Positions 22,611 through 35,300 of a DNA stretch of 64,000 nt are shown here, in pieces (the stretch's first letter is position 1; every line of letters begins with the position of its first letter). The stretch comes from Monodelphis domestica. Its lineage: Eukaryota; Chordata; Mammalia; Didelphimorphia; Didelphidae. A program made the translations under genes and the position numbers. The notes beneath the pieces were generated by a model, which was given only the letters and a program-made list of their open reading frames with translations, was not told where the DNA came from and did no database searches. The stretch lies in the NCBI RefSeq assembly GCF_027887165.1, contig NC_077227.1, positions 77,210,488-77,274,487 of the forward strand, in the 5' to 3' direction.

Positions 22611-23141
22611 ACCAATGACTACAGAGCTTTTGCTTTTATCACTATTGGCTGGTTTGCTTCTTCCACGGAAATCTCCAAGCCCCAGAAGAGTCACAAAGTC
22701 AGAAAGAAGGAAAAGAAGGAGAGAGGAACTTGTCCTTTCTCCAGAAATATCCAGCTCATTCCAAGCAAGTTGGACCTGAAGAACAACAACCTTCAGAGAC
22801 AGCTAGGACCAATGAGGGCTATTGGGGGCTCCCTGGGGAAGGCACTGTATTTCTTTCTCCCTCTCTCTACTTGCCAGACTCATAGACGAATAGCCCCCCT
22901 CAGCCCAGTCTCTGCCCTCTCTACTTCTCCTCCTAGTTAACATTCAAAGGCATGGCTCTAACCATGTCATTTCACTCCCATGTTTAACAGGGGAGCTTTG
23001 ATGCCACCATGTTGCCTCTAGGATGAAAGTCAAGTTCCTCAGCCTGGCTTTCATGCTCTCCCAACCAACCTCCAGGTTTATCTTGCATTATTTCCCTCTA
23101 TATTACAGCCAAACTGCACTATAAACTGTTCTATTAACAGT

Positions 23142-23322
23142 TCAGGGGATTGAGAGCCAGACCTAGAGATGATACCTGGGTTCCAATCTGACCTCAGACA
23201 CTTCTTAGCTGTGTGACCCTGGGCAAGTCACTTAACCTCCATTGCCTAACCCTTACCACTATTCTACCTTGGAACCAATACACAATATTGATTCTAAGAC
23301 AGAAGATAAAGGTTTTTAAAAA
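23142..23322 (+). repeat. WSINE1/MAR-like SINE
   Basis: 'ggggattgagagccagac', 'gggttccaatctgacctcag', 'attgcctaacccttacc', 'taaaggtttttaaaa'. Head slightly shortened. Confidence 0.88.
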
Positions 23323-23544
23323 CAAAGACAAAAAAACTATAATTCAGACTGCTTCTTTTTGAATATCTCCCACATACTTAGCACAGTTCCAGATGTATAG
23401 TAGGCTTAATAAATATTTATTGACTGATTGACTATTGGCTGATGATTTCTTGTACACAACATTCCTTCTCCTACTTTGGTGCCTTCATTGAAGTTGTCAC
23501 ATATCTGGAATGTCCATCCTTCTCTTCACTAGCTCTCCTCAAGA

Positions 23545-23735
23545 AAAAGGCAACATTGCTAAATGGAAAGAACATGTGAATGAGAATGCCAAGACCTTGA
23601 GTTCAAATCCTGCCTCTGTCACTCCTTGCATAAACTTGGACGAGTCACTTGACCTTTCTGGGCCTCTGTTTCCTCAACTGTAAAATCAGGAGATGAGATG
23701 AGATCTCTAAAGTCCCTTCCATCATCCTTTGCTCC
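23545..23735 (+). repeat. MIR
   Basis: 'gagttcaaatcctgcctctgtcact', 'gagtcacttgacctttctgggcctctgtttcctcaactgtaaaat'. Confidence 0.8.
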
Positions 23736-23955
23736 TTATTTTCCCTTGAGGCTCAGTGGACATGCCACTTGCTTCATGAAGCCTTCCTTGATCCTCAGGA
23801 TTCTTGGTGTTCTTTCTCCCTTCAAAGTATTTGGTATTTATTTACACTATTCATGTTATATCTGTGACCCTCATTAGACTAAAAACTCCCTGAACACAAG
23901 GCCTGTTTTCTTTTTGACTTTGTATTCCTGAAACCTAACACAATAGCAAGCACAT

Positions 23956-24199
23956 TTTGTTGTTGTGCGATTGTTTTCAGTCATATCACACTCTGTGACC
24001 CCATTTGGAAGTGCCTTGGCAAAGATACTGGAGTGGTTTGCCATTTCCTTCTCCAGCTCCATTTTACAGATGAGGAAACCAAGGCTAGTGGGATTAAGTG
24101 ACTTGCTCAGGACTGCACAGGAATCTGAGGCCAGATTTGAACTCAGGAAGAGGAATTTTATTGACTCCAGGTCTAACACTCTATCCGTTGAACCACCTA
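23956..24199 (-). repeat. MAR1-like SINE
   Basis: Antisense: 'gtgaccccatttggaag', 'ggagtggtttgccatttccttctccagctccattttacag', 'agatttgaactcagg', ending at the A-box side 'tgaaccacctaag'. Confidence 0.88.
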
Positions 24200-24595
24200 A
24201 GAACATAGTAGGTACTTAACTTTTTTTGTTTAATTTAATTTATTGGAATGATCATTTCCAATCTCTCCTCAAAAAGTAGGTCTTGGGTTTTCAGAATTTA
24301 CCACAATTTGATTAGGGAGGGGCCGTGGCTTATAAAGAATCTGACTATCCAAGGTCTGTTGGAAGCAGTTTCCAAAATTCCCAATAAAGTCCCAAGAATC
24401 TGGTTTTTGGTGTTTTACTGCTCTTTATAATCATGGTCAATAAATTTTAACATATGGGTACATACTTGTTTGATTTAAGAAAACAACCCTGACCATTTGG
24501 GGGAGCCAAAAGCTGAGCTAAAGATAAGGCAGCAAGGGTACACACACAAGTAGAATATTTTGAGAAGAAATAATAATGCATTCCCTGCCCCTGGA
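24200..24595. other. no recognised feature
   Basis: A 60-codon frame at 24248-24430 has no recognisable similarity. Otherwise unassigned. Confidence 0.4.
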
Positions 24596-24690
24596 GCCCA
24601 TGTCCTGTCCCCCCATTTAGACTGTAAGCTCCTTGGAGGCAGGGAATTGTTGAATTCCCTTCATGGAGCTTAGCCCAGTGCCTTAAGCAT
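24596..24690 (+). repeat. L2 LINE 3' end
   Basis: 'tagactgtaagctccttggaggcaggga' and 'gagcttagcccagtgcc'. Confidence 0.75.
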
Positions 24691-25084
24691 CATCATCTTC
24701 TTTATTATCATCTTGATTTTCCAGCCAATGAAGATTTGGCAAGTGTATGTGTGGGTAAGGGGTCCCTTAATCAAATTAACTTCCCAAACCATTTAGTAGA
24801 ATTACAGGGATCTCAAAACAAAGTGGTCCTGAGGGAAAGATGTAACTTAGTTAGGGTACATCACTTTCAGACTTTGTGTGCTTCATTTACATAAAAAATC
24901 AGGAGCTATGGTTAAGGATGGGCAGAGACAATGGACTTGTCCCTTGGTAGAAATAGCTTTGGTGAGAATTTTTAAAACTGGGGACCTGCTCTGATAAAGA
25001 AAGTATGGTCAGTATGCTTTGAGGAACTAATTCACTCTTCATCTTTACTCTTGAACCTCTTGGAGAGGGCAATAGAGGTGGGAA

Positions 25085-25085
<1 letters not shown>
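24691..25085. other. no recognised feature
   Basis: No repeat family or exon seen. Confidence 0.4.
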
Positions 25086-25153
<68 letters not shown>

Positions 25154-25173
25154 GCTCTAGCTCTAGCTCTCCT
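25086..25173. repeat. (TC)n then (AGCTCT)n microsatellite
   Basis: About 32 uninterrupted TC units (25089-25153) followed by three AGCTCT hexamers. Confidence 0.96.
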
Positions 25174-26149
25174 CAACAATGTGCAGCAGAAACATATTAC
25201 AATGTCCCACAGAAGTCAAGACCCATGGAGTCAAGTTAAAAGAAGTTGAGGGAAGAAAGGAAAAAAATGCTGACCATTACAGTTGGAATCCAACTCAAAA
25301 GATAGCAGGTTCCATAGCTGAAACACTTGAAGGCTCCAGAGTATGGGTTTCTGGGGACAGCAGTAACTTAAGCCAAGATTTTGCTTGAACCCAAATATGA
25401 AAATGGTGGAATCATAATGAATGGAACAGTTGCTACACCAGATCTCCAAGATCAGAATTAATTTAAAAAGGAAGAAAATGAGAAAAATATAATGTCATAT
25501 AAAACTATTTAACCCTGAACTATTTAAAGACATCAATGGAATCGTGGGAGCAATACACTTTACCCAGGAGCAAGACCAAGGTCCAGCACAGAGAGGAGAA
25601 CGGGGAGGGATCTAGCAGACTAAAGGTATAAATTGCCTTGGTCATGTGTATTCCTTACAAATGTGTCCTTATACTTATGAGCTTTATGGGTAAACACTCT
25701 TCCTAATGACTCTGTGTGTATTTATGGGAGAGTGTACTCCAGGGTTTTGAAGGAAAGTTTTGTTGTTGCTTTTCTTACTTGTTATAGCAAATGACAACTT
25801 TGAGCTAATTGTGGCCTTTGGATTATCATTAATAGGTGAACACCAATGGGGGCTTTTGAGCGTTTGCTTTTGAAGTGCAGTTCCATAGAGTAGGCTGAAC
25901 CTGAGTTCATACTCCCCAAAGTACCCAACCTTTAAATGAGAGTTGAGGGAAAGCTCATGCGGTCACTGCACAAGACAATGATAGAAACTGCAGTGTACTG
26001 TTGCAAGTTGCAAGAAATTCCTATACCTAACTTAATACCTAGAAAGGTACAATCAGTTGACCCACATTATACAGCAGAAGCTTTTTTATCTTTCACTAAC
26101 TAAAATTCTCAAATGGATCTGTGATCGACAGTTTGGGAAGTCCAGCCAA
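25174..26149. other. unassigned, with a copied 'caccagatctccaag' block
   Basis: 25437-25490 closely matches 26852-26910 ('caccagatctccaaga', then 'cagaattaatt' and 'gaagaaaatga'), so part of this stretch may belong to the RTE remnant that follows. No coding signal. Confidence 0.4.
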
Positions 26150-28080
26150 TGAACAATGCAACTCCTGTCCACATTTTCTGAAAGTTCACTAGAGAGGGTC
26201 TACATAATGTGCTGGAGGCATCTCTTCTCCTCCTTCTTGATTTCCCTTCTTGTGAGGGTATCAGTGGAGGAGTTTCACTGTCTACCTATCATCCTTCTCT
26301 CTTCTCTTTCAGTAGTACCACTTATCAATGATGTCCTTTACTCCTTTTCGTCATAGTTCCTCTTGGTCATCTCTTGGCTTAAGCCTGCCACATGTCTTTC
26401 CATTGCCCTCTTTGTGATACTTTTTTAGTTCTTTGGAAGCAGTGGTGTTCCATGTCTCACTGCCATGCAGTAATAATACTGGTTAAATGCTAGTTTTGAA
26501 AAGATAAGCCTTTGCTTTCATGAGAAGTTTGGAGTTGCTATTTCCCCAAATAATCTAATCCACTCCCCTCTTCCTGTTTGATTCTAGGCTTAACTCCTTT
26601 TGGATAGCCCAGATATACATAGAATTGCACAAGCTTCATAGTGTCCACTGAAATTTGTCTCTAGGTCAGGGCAAGAGACATTCTTCATTCATTTGGTCTT
26701 TCCTGCGTGGGTGGACAGGACAAATTCCTTTGAGAGATCACAGATCTCTTCCAAGAGATTTTGCTGAAATCAAAACAAGGCCATCTGCAAACTAGAGTAT
26801 CTGAGGGACCTTACCATCCAAAGGGAATCATTTTTTTGCTCTGGATTCTGCACCAGATCTCCAAGAGCAGAATTAATTCAAAACAGAAGAAAATGAGGAA
26901 AAAAAAGATATGGCATACACTTGAAGAAGTCATTGAAATTAAAAAATGGGAAATGGACAAGATAAATGGCATTGACAACAACTATAATAATTTCATAAAG
27001 AAGTTTTTTAAATGTTAATTGCTCAACAAGAAGGACAAAATTGGCCAGAAAGTGCCCTGATCAGCAAATATCTGACTTTCTTGCCAAATGGAAAAACCAG
27101 CACTGGGTCAGAATATAAAATCTTTTGTAAAAATTTTACAAAAATGATGGATAGTTCTGAGTAATATTGTCTCATAATTCAGGGAGAAACAGAGAGTAAA
27201 ACTAGTTTTAAAAAAACAACAACCCCAGATATACAACTAAGCAATGTCAACTGAAGGGTATCCAAGAAACAAAATAGGAGAACTACAAACAGAAAAAATG
27301 GAAAATATCTGCAAAAACCATTTTAACAAACTGTTTTCCCTATAAAGGATGGTGAAAAACATTATATTTGGACCCAATATCGCAGTCCCAGATATGTTTA
27401 TAGAGGAGGTTAAAGTGGCTATACAGCCAACAAAGGTGGGAAAAGATTGGGCCAAGTATATTAGAAGAGAATCTGGGCTGGGGACGATGCAATTGTGAAG
27501 ACCTGGTGGGATTGATTTATAAGATATCTGAAGAAGAAGAGCCTTGAAATTCCAGATGACCAAGAGAATGTCAATAACTACTGACCAATAAGCCTACTCT
27601 CCCATCTATACAAAATCTTTATGAGGGCCATCTATATGCACAATTAAGACATTAAGCAACAATCAACAATGGACTCCTCTTTCCCATTTCCTAATTAATT
27701 GAAAGACAGAGATCAGAAGATGCCTATTCTTGTTTGTTAACTATGAAAAAAGTATTGGATTTGATAGAACAAAACACTCTCTTAGAGGCGCTTTTTATAT
27801 TTTATATTTTATGTATTGTTTCAATTAACAAGCATTTATTTTCTCTCCAAAATTCCTCCATTATAGGTTCTTTTACAGGTGGGTGTCTTCCATTCTCATA
27901 TCTAGATCATTCATGATTCCCTGGAAGATGAAACAACAGAAAGAACTCGGTTCAATGACCCACTGATAATAAACATCAAGCTTGGCATAAAACAAGGAGA
28001 TGTGCCCCTGCCAAAGGTGTTTGCCGCTATGATGGAGAAGGTCCAGGATGGAGTACATAAACTAACAGATTGACAAGTCT
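26150..28080. mobile_element. Rearranged, heavily decayed RTE/BovB-type LINE
   Basis: The left part (26150-26810) is antisense and translates in pieces to RTE-like C-terminal reverse-transcriptase words (ETWNTTASKELKKYHK, GVKDIIDK). The right part (about 26850-28080) is sense, with VKVAIQPTKVGKDWA near 27410 and KQGDVPLPKVFAAMMEKVQ near 27990. The head-to-head order suggests inversion during insertion or later. Many stops and frameshifts are present. Unrelated in age to the fresh element at 11-15 kb. Confidence 0.6.
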
Positions 28081-28669
28081 TAGTACTACAAATCCAAATT
28101 CTAAAAATCAGTAAATAAACTGTGCTGTAATTGGAGCATCATTGCAGACAAAACCATTGCCCAAGCATAACATTGATCCATAAAATTGTAAAAACAATGT
28201 TTTTTTTAAATAGATGGTACCATACCAGACATATGTAACCTCCAAACTACATAGCATAAAAAACTCTCAACAAATAGAGACACACGAGAAGGGATCAAAG
28301 TCACATGGGGAGACAATAAAGTACACATCATCCTGCAGTGAAAATGGAGGTGGGTTCAAAGTGGGTTTTGGTGAACCTACAGAAAATGAGCTTAATAGCC
28401 CAGTAGAGTCATTCAATTATGAAAAGCAAGTGTCTGCCAAACATTAAATGTAAAAGAACAGTAAGAGGGGAGTGATATATGTTGCAGGATGGTTTCAATT
28501 TTAACTCCATCAAATATATGATGATAATGATATTAATAGCTCACATTTATATACATTATCTCAATGCATCCTCACCACAAACCTTTATCGTAGATATGCA
28601 GAAAATATTAGTGAATTGATTAGTGATTAAGATTAAATATTGATAGATTCCCTCCAAATACAACCTTTA
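28081..28669. other. unassigned, with MIR scrap
   Basis: About 28510-28600 looks like a MIR 3' half in reverse ('agctcacatttatatacattatctcaatgcatcctcacc'). The rest is AT-rich and unassigned. Confidence 0.4.
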
Positions 28670-29110
28670 AGTCACAGAACTCTACAGCTAGAACAGATTA
28701 GATAAACAAAAGGATTATAAACAAAAGGATTATTGACATGGCGCAGGTTTAGACCAGGGAGAAGAAGATGGGGGACAGGGGAGCTGGACTTAAGTACTTG
28801 AAGCCCCTCCTCTGGAGGAACTATTATATTTGTTCTGCTTGACCCCAGAGAATAGAACCAGGAGTTATGGTGGAAGGAGCAAGGAAGCCAACTTGACTTA
28901 CTATTAGGAAAACCTTCCCAACAATGAGAGCTGTCCAAAAGTGCAATGGCTTGCTTCCAGAGCTAGTGGATTCTCTTTCCTTGTATGTTTTCAATCAGAG
29001 GCTGGCTGACTACACAGTGGTACATTGTAATGGAGACTCCTTTGGCTATGGATTGGACTAAATGGCTAAAATGAGGTCCCTCCCCTCTCTCAGTTTGAGT
29101 TTCTATGAAG
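28670..29110 (+). mobile_element. L3/CR1-type LINE 3' end, sense
   Basis: Carries 'cagagaatagaaccaggagtt', 'aaccttcccaacaatgagagctgtcc', 'caatggcttgcttccagagc' and 'tttcaatcagaggctggctgac', then the terminal 'ggattggactaaatggc' block typical of CR1/L3 3' ends. Confidence 0.75.
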
Positions 29111-31284
29111 GGCTTGGTTGAAGGTGAACAATAGTTCCTTTTCCCAAATGGTCCTCATTTTACACAAGACCCTCTTTTAACACCTTTTAGCTACTGGACA
29201 TTCTCTTCTGTTTCCCCAGAGATTTCCCAAAGCCTGCTTTTCTCAGGTTACCCAATCCATTCTGTTCCTTCTGTCTGCACTTGACTTCTAGCTAAGGGAA
29301 GTCCTTAAGACTTAGACACTTCGCTAGACTCTTTTGTCTATATGTGTGACCTGTAGTGCCTATGATGCCAATCCTCACCTCTGGATACCTACCAGTGTCC
29401 ATTTCCTGTGTTCCCAGGCTAAAGAGTCATGATGGGGATTTGGGGGTGGGAATCATAGGCCCATACAGACCTGACCCATTACAGATTCCAACTTTCAACA
29501 GGTCATTGATGCTATTGACAATCCTTTTATTCTTCAAGCAGATTCCTCGCAATGACTAGTCTGAATTTTTTTGTCTATCGTTAGGCACTCGGTTGTTTTT
29601 CTCATCCCCCTTATTCTCTATGAATGACTCTCATTTCTTCTTTCACTAAGAAAATCAAGGCCCTCTCCTGGGTAGCCCTTTTTTCCTCTCCTCTCTCTTC
29701 ATCTATCTTTTGGTGCCTCCCCTCCATGATGAGGAGAGAATGAAATCCTCATCCTTTCCAAGGCTAAATTGGATGTGAATTTCCAATCTCTTGGCCCCAT
29801 TATTCCTTTTGGACTTTTCCCCACAAAAACTGACAGCTACACCGTGACTTCCATCACTGCATGAAAACATTGCCTCCAGAAATATGAGCTGGTTTCCCTT
29901 CTTTGAGGACATCTTTTATCTCTTCTTCCCACCAACACCACTTACATTGGCTTTCTGCCTTGCTTTCTCTGATGTCTAGCTTTCTCATAACTTAATGGGA
30001 ATGGTATTTATTAAGGCTTTAGTCTATACAAAGCACTGTGATAAATACTTATAAATAAAAAAGCAAAAATGACATAATAAGGGGAGACAACCAAGGAGGG
30101 TTCACCTGCAAGTCTGATGGAGAGGCCCCAAAGGTTCTTAGGGGGCAGCATTGAGGAAAGAGATTGATGCATCTTATTTTACATGATTTCCACTGAGAAG
30201 CCATATCTACTTCTGATGTTGAGCCATTTAACAAGGTACAAGAGCTTTGGTGGCAAGACTATTTTCTGGGTCTTTATTAGCTGTGACTGCCAACTTCTGC
30301 AAAAGCAGTTGCTAGGTCCCATTCCACAAGGGTTGATTTCCAGAAGGATGGCTTCAGGGAATAGGTGGGAATAGGTGAAGGGGTTGGGGTGGGAGGTGTT
30401 GCTGCTATTTCAAAGGCTCTTGGGCTGTCTCCACAGAAGTCTGAAGGAAGATGGCGGTGATGATGGTGCTTTGACTCACCGGGTAACTGCACCCCTCATC
30501 TCTCCTTCAAGGCTGTTGCTCCTTTGGTCAGTTTGTTCGCTCCCATTCTGTCCAGACTGAAGATCATGGCTGGCCAAGGCTGCTTTCACTAGTGCCTCAG
30601 TCTCTTAACCTTCTGCTGTGCTGTCATTCAAAGCTGACCCACTGCCACCATCTGCTTTCTTGGTTCTTGTGCCAGGCTGAAGAGCACAGAGCCATGCAAA
30701 CTTGAACTTGGCACATTTCAAATTCATGCTGCCTATCTCTAGTTGAGCACTCAAGGCTGCTCAATAATCCTTTTATTTCTCTCAGCTCTCCACAGCTAAC
30801 TTCCCACACTCCCCCAGGGCCTGAGCTTATGCAGTTCCCACCACCTGGAAACCCAACCCCCATTCAAAGCTGAACCATCTTTCAGCCTTTGGCTTCATGC
30901 AAGTCTGGCTCTGTAGGTTGTTCCAGACCACCTTGGGTTCTGTCAGCTCAGAAGGGCCAATGGACTTCGGCCAGCCAGGTCCTATCAGTCCTATTTTGCT
31001 TGGGGTGGCAAGAATGCTGTGGAGGAAAGGGTCTGACTGAGATTTAGAGTGAAAAAGCCCAGCTCTGCCACAATGAGACCCAATAAAGACCTGAGCTAGA
31101 GTTGCAGTGGTGAGGATGGGAAGGAGCCGATGGAGGCAAGCAATATTACTTTATTGACAGGTCTTGGCAATGGGTTAGATGTTGGGGAGGAAGTGGTGGG
31201 AATGACTGAGGGGGAGAACCAGAAATGACTGGTGTTTTAAGTCTGGTGATTTGGGCAATGGCGGTATCATTAACACAAAAAGGA
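29111..31284. other. no recognised feature
   Basis: A 2.2-kb stretch without named repeats. Many short frames occur on both strands, none with a domain. About 29990-30060 may be a scrap of the 'gccaggcactgt' family. Confidence 0.4.
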
Positions 31285-31600
31285 AACATTAAACTAAGGT
31301 TTCATAAGCACTTCCTATGTGCCAGGCACTGTACTGAGAAAGCACTAGAAGTACAAATACTGGACAAGTCCAAAGAAAGACTATTCCTGCCCTCAAGGAG
31401 CTTCCATTCTAATGGGAGGAGACAATGCTGAAGGAAGAGCAGAGAAGCCAAGGTAAGGTGGGATATATAGCCTGGTACACAAGTGCTCTGGAGGGGAGGC
31501 AAGGCAGAAAGGTAAACCAAGGTTAAAGGGGAACATGACTCTTGTGCAACTTCTTGTGACTGAGGGAGGCTCAAAGGAGGGACTCACAGATCTGAGGAAG
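31285..31600 (+). repeat. Old interspersed repeat ('gccaggcactgt' family)
   Basis: 'cataagcacttcctatgtgccaggcactgtac' and 'cctcaaggagcttccattctaatgggaggagac', as at 4660 and 21715. The 3' limit is uncertain. Confidence 0.65.
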
Positions 31601-32829
31601 AAGTTGTAGAGACAGAAACATCTCCAGGTGAGAAGTGTGGTCTGTGAAAGATGAAGAAACTGAGCTTCTGAGCTTCTGAGCCTATCATTTTATTAAGCAA
31701 TTGCATGACAAATCAGAATCAGGCCTCCTCATGTTTGGCAACCCAGATTTCAAATGCAGGGTTAGAAAGTTTAATGCATCAAAAATAAGTAATCAAATAG
31801 ACCAATTACTGCAGGAAAGATTAGGGACTTTCCAAATCGGGATGGGGAGAACAAACAGATACGATTCTCTGAAATCAGAAAAAGAAGTGTCCCACTCCCC
31901 TCACATATCTGCATTTAGTTAAAAGAGCATGTAAATAGTGACTGATGGGGCCATTTTCAGATAAGACACATGGAATGCTTGAGATGTGAGAAATTGTGAG
32001 AAAACTCCTTGCATTTGTCTTCAGATCTAACCAGGTTTCCAGGCAGCATAAAAGGATCTCTAAGCCACAGATAGAGGTGCTCTGGCTTCTCAGACATGCA
32101 GGGCTAGGCTCAAACAATACAATAAAGTTTCCCACAATTGAAGAAAGTTTTCTCCCCAAGACAGACCCATAACTGAAGAGAAAGGGAATTGAGCTAGCTC
32201 CAGATTTGAGACACAACACTCAATTCCTGCTACCACTTGCTGTCCTAATTCCCTCAGAAGGCTGCTGGGATGCTGTGATGGAGGTGGAAAATTGCAGAGA
32301 GAAATTGATTTGGAGATGTAGGGATTAACCAGGTGGTGATGCTTAGAAGACTCTGATGAGCGTCAAATAGAGCACTCTGCAATTTATGTGACCAAAGAGG
32401 CTACGTATTTTGGAAGTCCTGGCATTTGCCATTCAGGAATAATGATAAACCTGAAATAAATGGACTGACATCTGAGAATTAGGGGGTGATTTTGCTGTGT
32501 ATTCTGCCCTGGGGCAGCATTTCAGGGGAGGAACCAACATGAATCCAACCAATACATACATCAAAGATGTCAAAAGTAGACATGGTGCCATTTATAGAGA
32601 GAGCACTCTAGCAGTTGGAGAGAAGGATGTGAGGAATAACAAGAGGTGGTCTTTCAGATTGGAAAAATCCTTTCAGAGGGCATGCATTCTTGGCATGGGA
32701 GACATCTAATGCCAAGGCATGGAGGAGGGAGATACAGGGCTGTGTGTGAGGAGCAGTAGAAGGTCAGAGGTTTGGATTGTAGAGTGGTCTAAAGGCAGTG
32801 ATATAAAAGTGTAAGTCAGCAAGAGGGAA
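31601..32829. other. no recognised feature
   Basis: Unique-looking; short frames only. A tandem 'gagcttct' doublet lies at 31660-31680. Confidence 0.4.
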
Positions 32830-33835
32830 ACGTGGAGATTGAAAGAATCCACAGATCACCTCCTGTACTTAATCCCCAACTGACAACACCCAGGAATGTT
32901 ATAGCCAAATTCAAGAACTATCAGACCAAAGAAAAGATATTACAAGCTGCTAAGAAGAAGTCATTCAGATACCACGGAACCACAGTGAGGATAACACAGG
33001 ATCTGACTGCATCTACACTGAAAGGACAGAAAGGCAAGGGATATGATATTCCAGAAAGCAAGGGAACTAGGTCTACAACCAAGAATCAACTACCCAGCAA
33101 AACTGATTATATTCTTACAGGGGAAAGTATGGTCGTTTAATAAAATAGAAGACCACCAAGCATTCATAAATAAAAGACCAGACCTGAACAGAAAATTTGA
33201 TGTCCAAGCACAGAACTCAAGAGAATCATCAAAAGGTAATTTAAAAAGAGGGAAAAAATAAAAACAAAACAAAACAACAATAAAAAAACAACTTTTTAAA
33301 AAGAGATTCAATAAGTAAAAATTATATGTATCCCTATAAGAAAAGAGGTCATTGGTAACTCTTAAAAACTGTTGTTATCACCTAGGCAGCTAGAAGAATT
33401 ACACTCAGAGGGAACAGTGACAAACTGTATAGGATGAAAGGACAAGACATAAATAGGTATATAGATATATGCATGCATAAATACATGTACATGTGTATGT
33501 ATATATATATATATAATGACTAAAGCTAAAAAAGAAAAGAGGTTATGACTAAAAGAAATGGGAAAGGAAACAAAAGGGGGTAAATTTCTATGTCACAAAG
33601 AAGCTCATGGCAGGAGGGGGGAGAACATCAATACACTGGAAGGGTAAAGAGGTTGGAGATAGGAAATACTCAACTCTTACTTGCTTTGAAATTGACCCAA
33701 AGAGGGAAGAACAACCCAATCCATTGAGGCAGAGAATAGATTCATGCCCTATAGGGGAGTAGAAGGGTAACAAACAGATTGGTGGGGAGGGAAGCAGTAC
33801 AAGGGAAGGAGAGGGTGGGGTATATGTTATATATT
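32830..33835 (+). mobile_element. L1/HAL1-derived fragment with ORF1 C-terminal region
   Basis: The first 200 bases encode an L1 ORF1p-like C-terminal domain: IERIHRSPPVLNP, TPRNVIAKFKNYQTKEKILQ, KKKSFRYHGTTVRITQDLTA. Compare human ORF1p words IERAHR, TPRHIIVKF, KEKILQAAREK, LTADLSAETL. The remainder, up to the 'gggagggaagcagtac' block, looks like the 3' part of the same element. ORF1 is followed by non-ORF2 sequence, which fits a HAL1 (ORF1-only) element, but that is inference. Confidence 0.65.
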
Positions 33836-33975
33836 AAATATAATAACATTAATATAATATAATTATACTTATTTAAAATTATTGATATATTATATATTTA
33901 CATGTAAATGTGAATATATTATTATAAAATATTAATATAATTTAATAATATAAAAATATATTAAATACCTCTAAA
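33836..33975. repeat. AT-rich low-complexity tract
   Basis: About 140 bases of taat/atata words, with a further (TA)n run at 33499-33515. Confidence 0.85.
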
Positions 33976-34202
33976 TGTAGTTAGATCTTTGTGATAAATC
34001 TTAGGGTAGCCACAGAGCTGTCATGCCCCCTGCTATAGTCTCATAAAGGGGTTACAGGTACCCCAAATGTTAGCAAAGGACTTAGGACTAAGGACTTCAG
34101 ATGGAGACTTGTACCAGAGATAATAGACAAGGAGTTCACGCATTCCTGGCATGGGTAAGTGTAGGAGTTTACACCAGCCTTCTATTGCTTATTTATAACC
34201 TG

Positions 34203-34450
34203 GGCTGCTAGGTGGCACGAAGTACCTAGTCTGGAATCAGGAAGATCTGAGTTCAAATTTGGCTTCAAACACTACCTACATGACCCTGGGCAAGTCATTT
34301 AATCCTATTTACCTCAGTTTCCTCATGTCTAAATGAGCTAGAGAAGGAAATGGAAAACCATTCCAGTATTTTTACCAAGAAAATCCCAAACGGGGTGGGG
34401 GGTTGGGGGGGTGGAGTTGTCATGAAGAGTAGGATATGGCTGCCCAACAC
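34203..34450 (+). repeat. MAR1-like SINE
   Basis: 'ggctgctaggtggcacg', 'gagttcaaatttggcttc', 'tgtctaaatgagctagagaaggaaatggaaaaccattcc', end near 'gtcatgaagagtagg'. A G-rich expansion 'ggggtggggggttgggggggtgg' type tract sits near its 3' end. Confidence 0.85.
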
Positions 34451-35300
34451 CACCGATATCCTGGTCAAATCAGCCCATCCCTGTGAGAGGGTTGAGATGC
34501 TATGTAAAGAATTGAAGAGCAGATGAGACTTCAAGAAGCCTGGGGCACCTAGACAAGGAAGGTTTTTGCCTCCTGTCTCCCTTATTATTGTATCTTTTCC
34601 AGAAAAGGCAGCCAAGAGCTTGGGGGGTGGGGGGGTTGTGTTTTCTTGGATATCTTCCATGGTCCAGGATCAGACTTCAGAGATGCTTCAGAGATGAGAC
34701 AGATGAAATGCTCCAAAAAGTGATGAAATATTCTATAGCTTTTGCCCACAAACCATATACCCGACTCCCTATGATGGGTAAAAATTTTCCCAGCAGTGAA
34801 CATCTCGCAGAATCATAGACTTGGAGTGGCAATCTAATCCAATCCTTTTATTTCACAGTTGGTAAAATTGAGGCCTCGGGAAGTTGAGACTTTACATCTG
34901 CCTGATCTCACATGAAAGACTCCACTGGAAATTGGAGAGAGCCTCCTCCTCCTCCTCCAAATTCCTGCTTTTCAAACTGGAGCTTCAAAAAATGATCCTG
35001 AAGGATTTTATCAGTCCGAATCCTCAGGTGGGATGAAGAGCTAGATACACCCTTCCTGACTTTGCTCATCAGTTTGGCAGTAAGAACTAATTTCAGCATG
35101 CAGACATGGTAAATGGAACAATCCTGGGACGCCTATTTGCTTTTACTTTGGCATGACGTCAGTGCCAACACCTTCCAGATCTGTAAATAGTCTTTAATGC
35201 CATTGGTGCTGAACAGGGGTTTTTCTGTTTTATTTAATGAAATCGGCACTTGAGTGTGTACACATAAAGAACTCAATAAAGGTATTTTCTATGTGAAAAG
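34451..35300. other. unassigned; L3/MIR scrap and a CRE octamer
   Basis: 34805-34920 is a MIR/L3-type antisense piece ('tcatagacttggagtggc', 'tttcacagttggtaaaattgaggc'). TGACGTCA sits at 35154-35161 and AATAAA at about 35275, but no exon can be supported. Confidence 0.4.

Larger units (their letters stand above)
22900..23955 (+). repeat. L2 LINE fragments with nested SINE and MIR
   Basis: L2-like blocks at 22920-23115, 23335-23440, 23440-23545 and 23740-23955 ('gatgaaagtcaagttcctcagcctgg', 'cttcattgaagttgtcacat', 'actaaaaactccctgaacacaagg', 'aacctaacacaatagcaagcac'). A WSINE1-like SINE sits at 23142-23322 and a MIR at 23545-23735. Confidence 0.65.
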
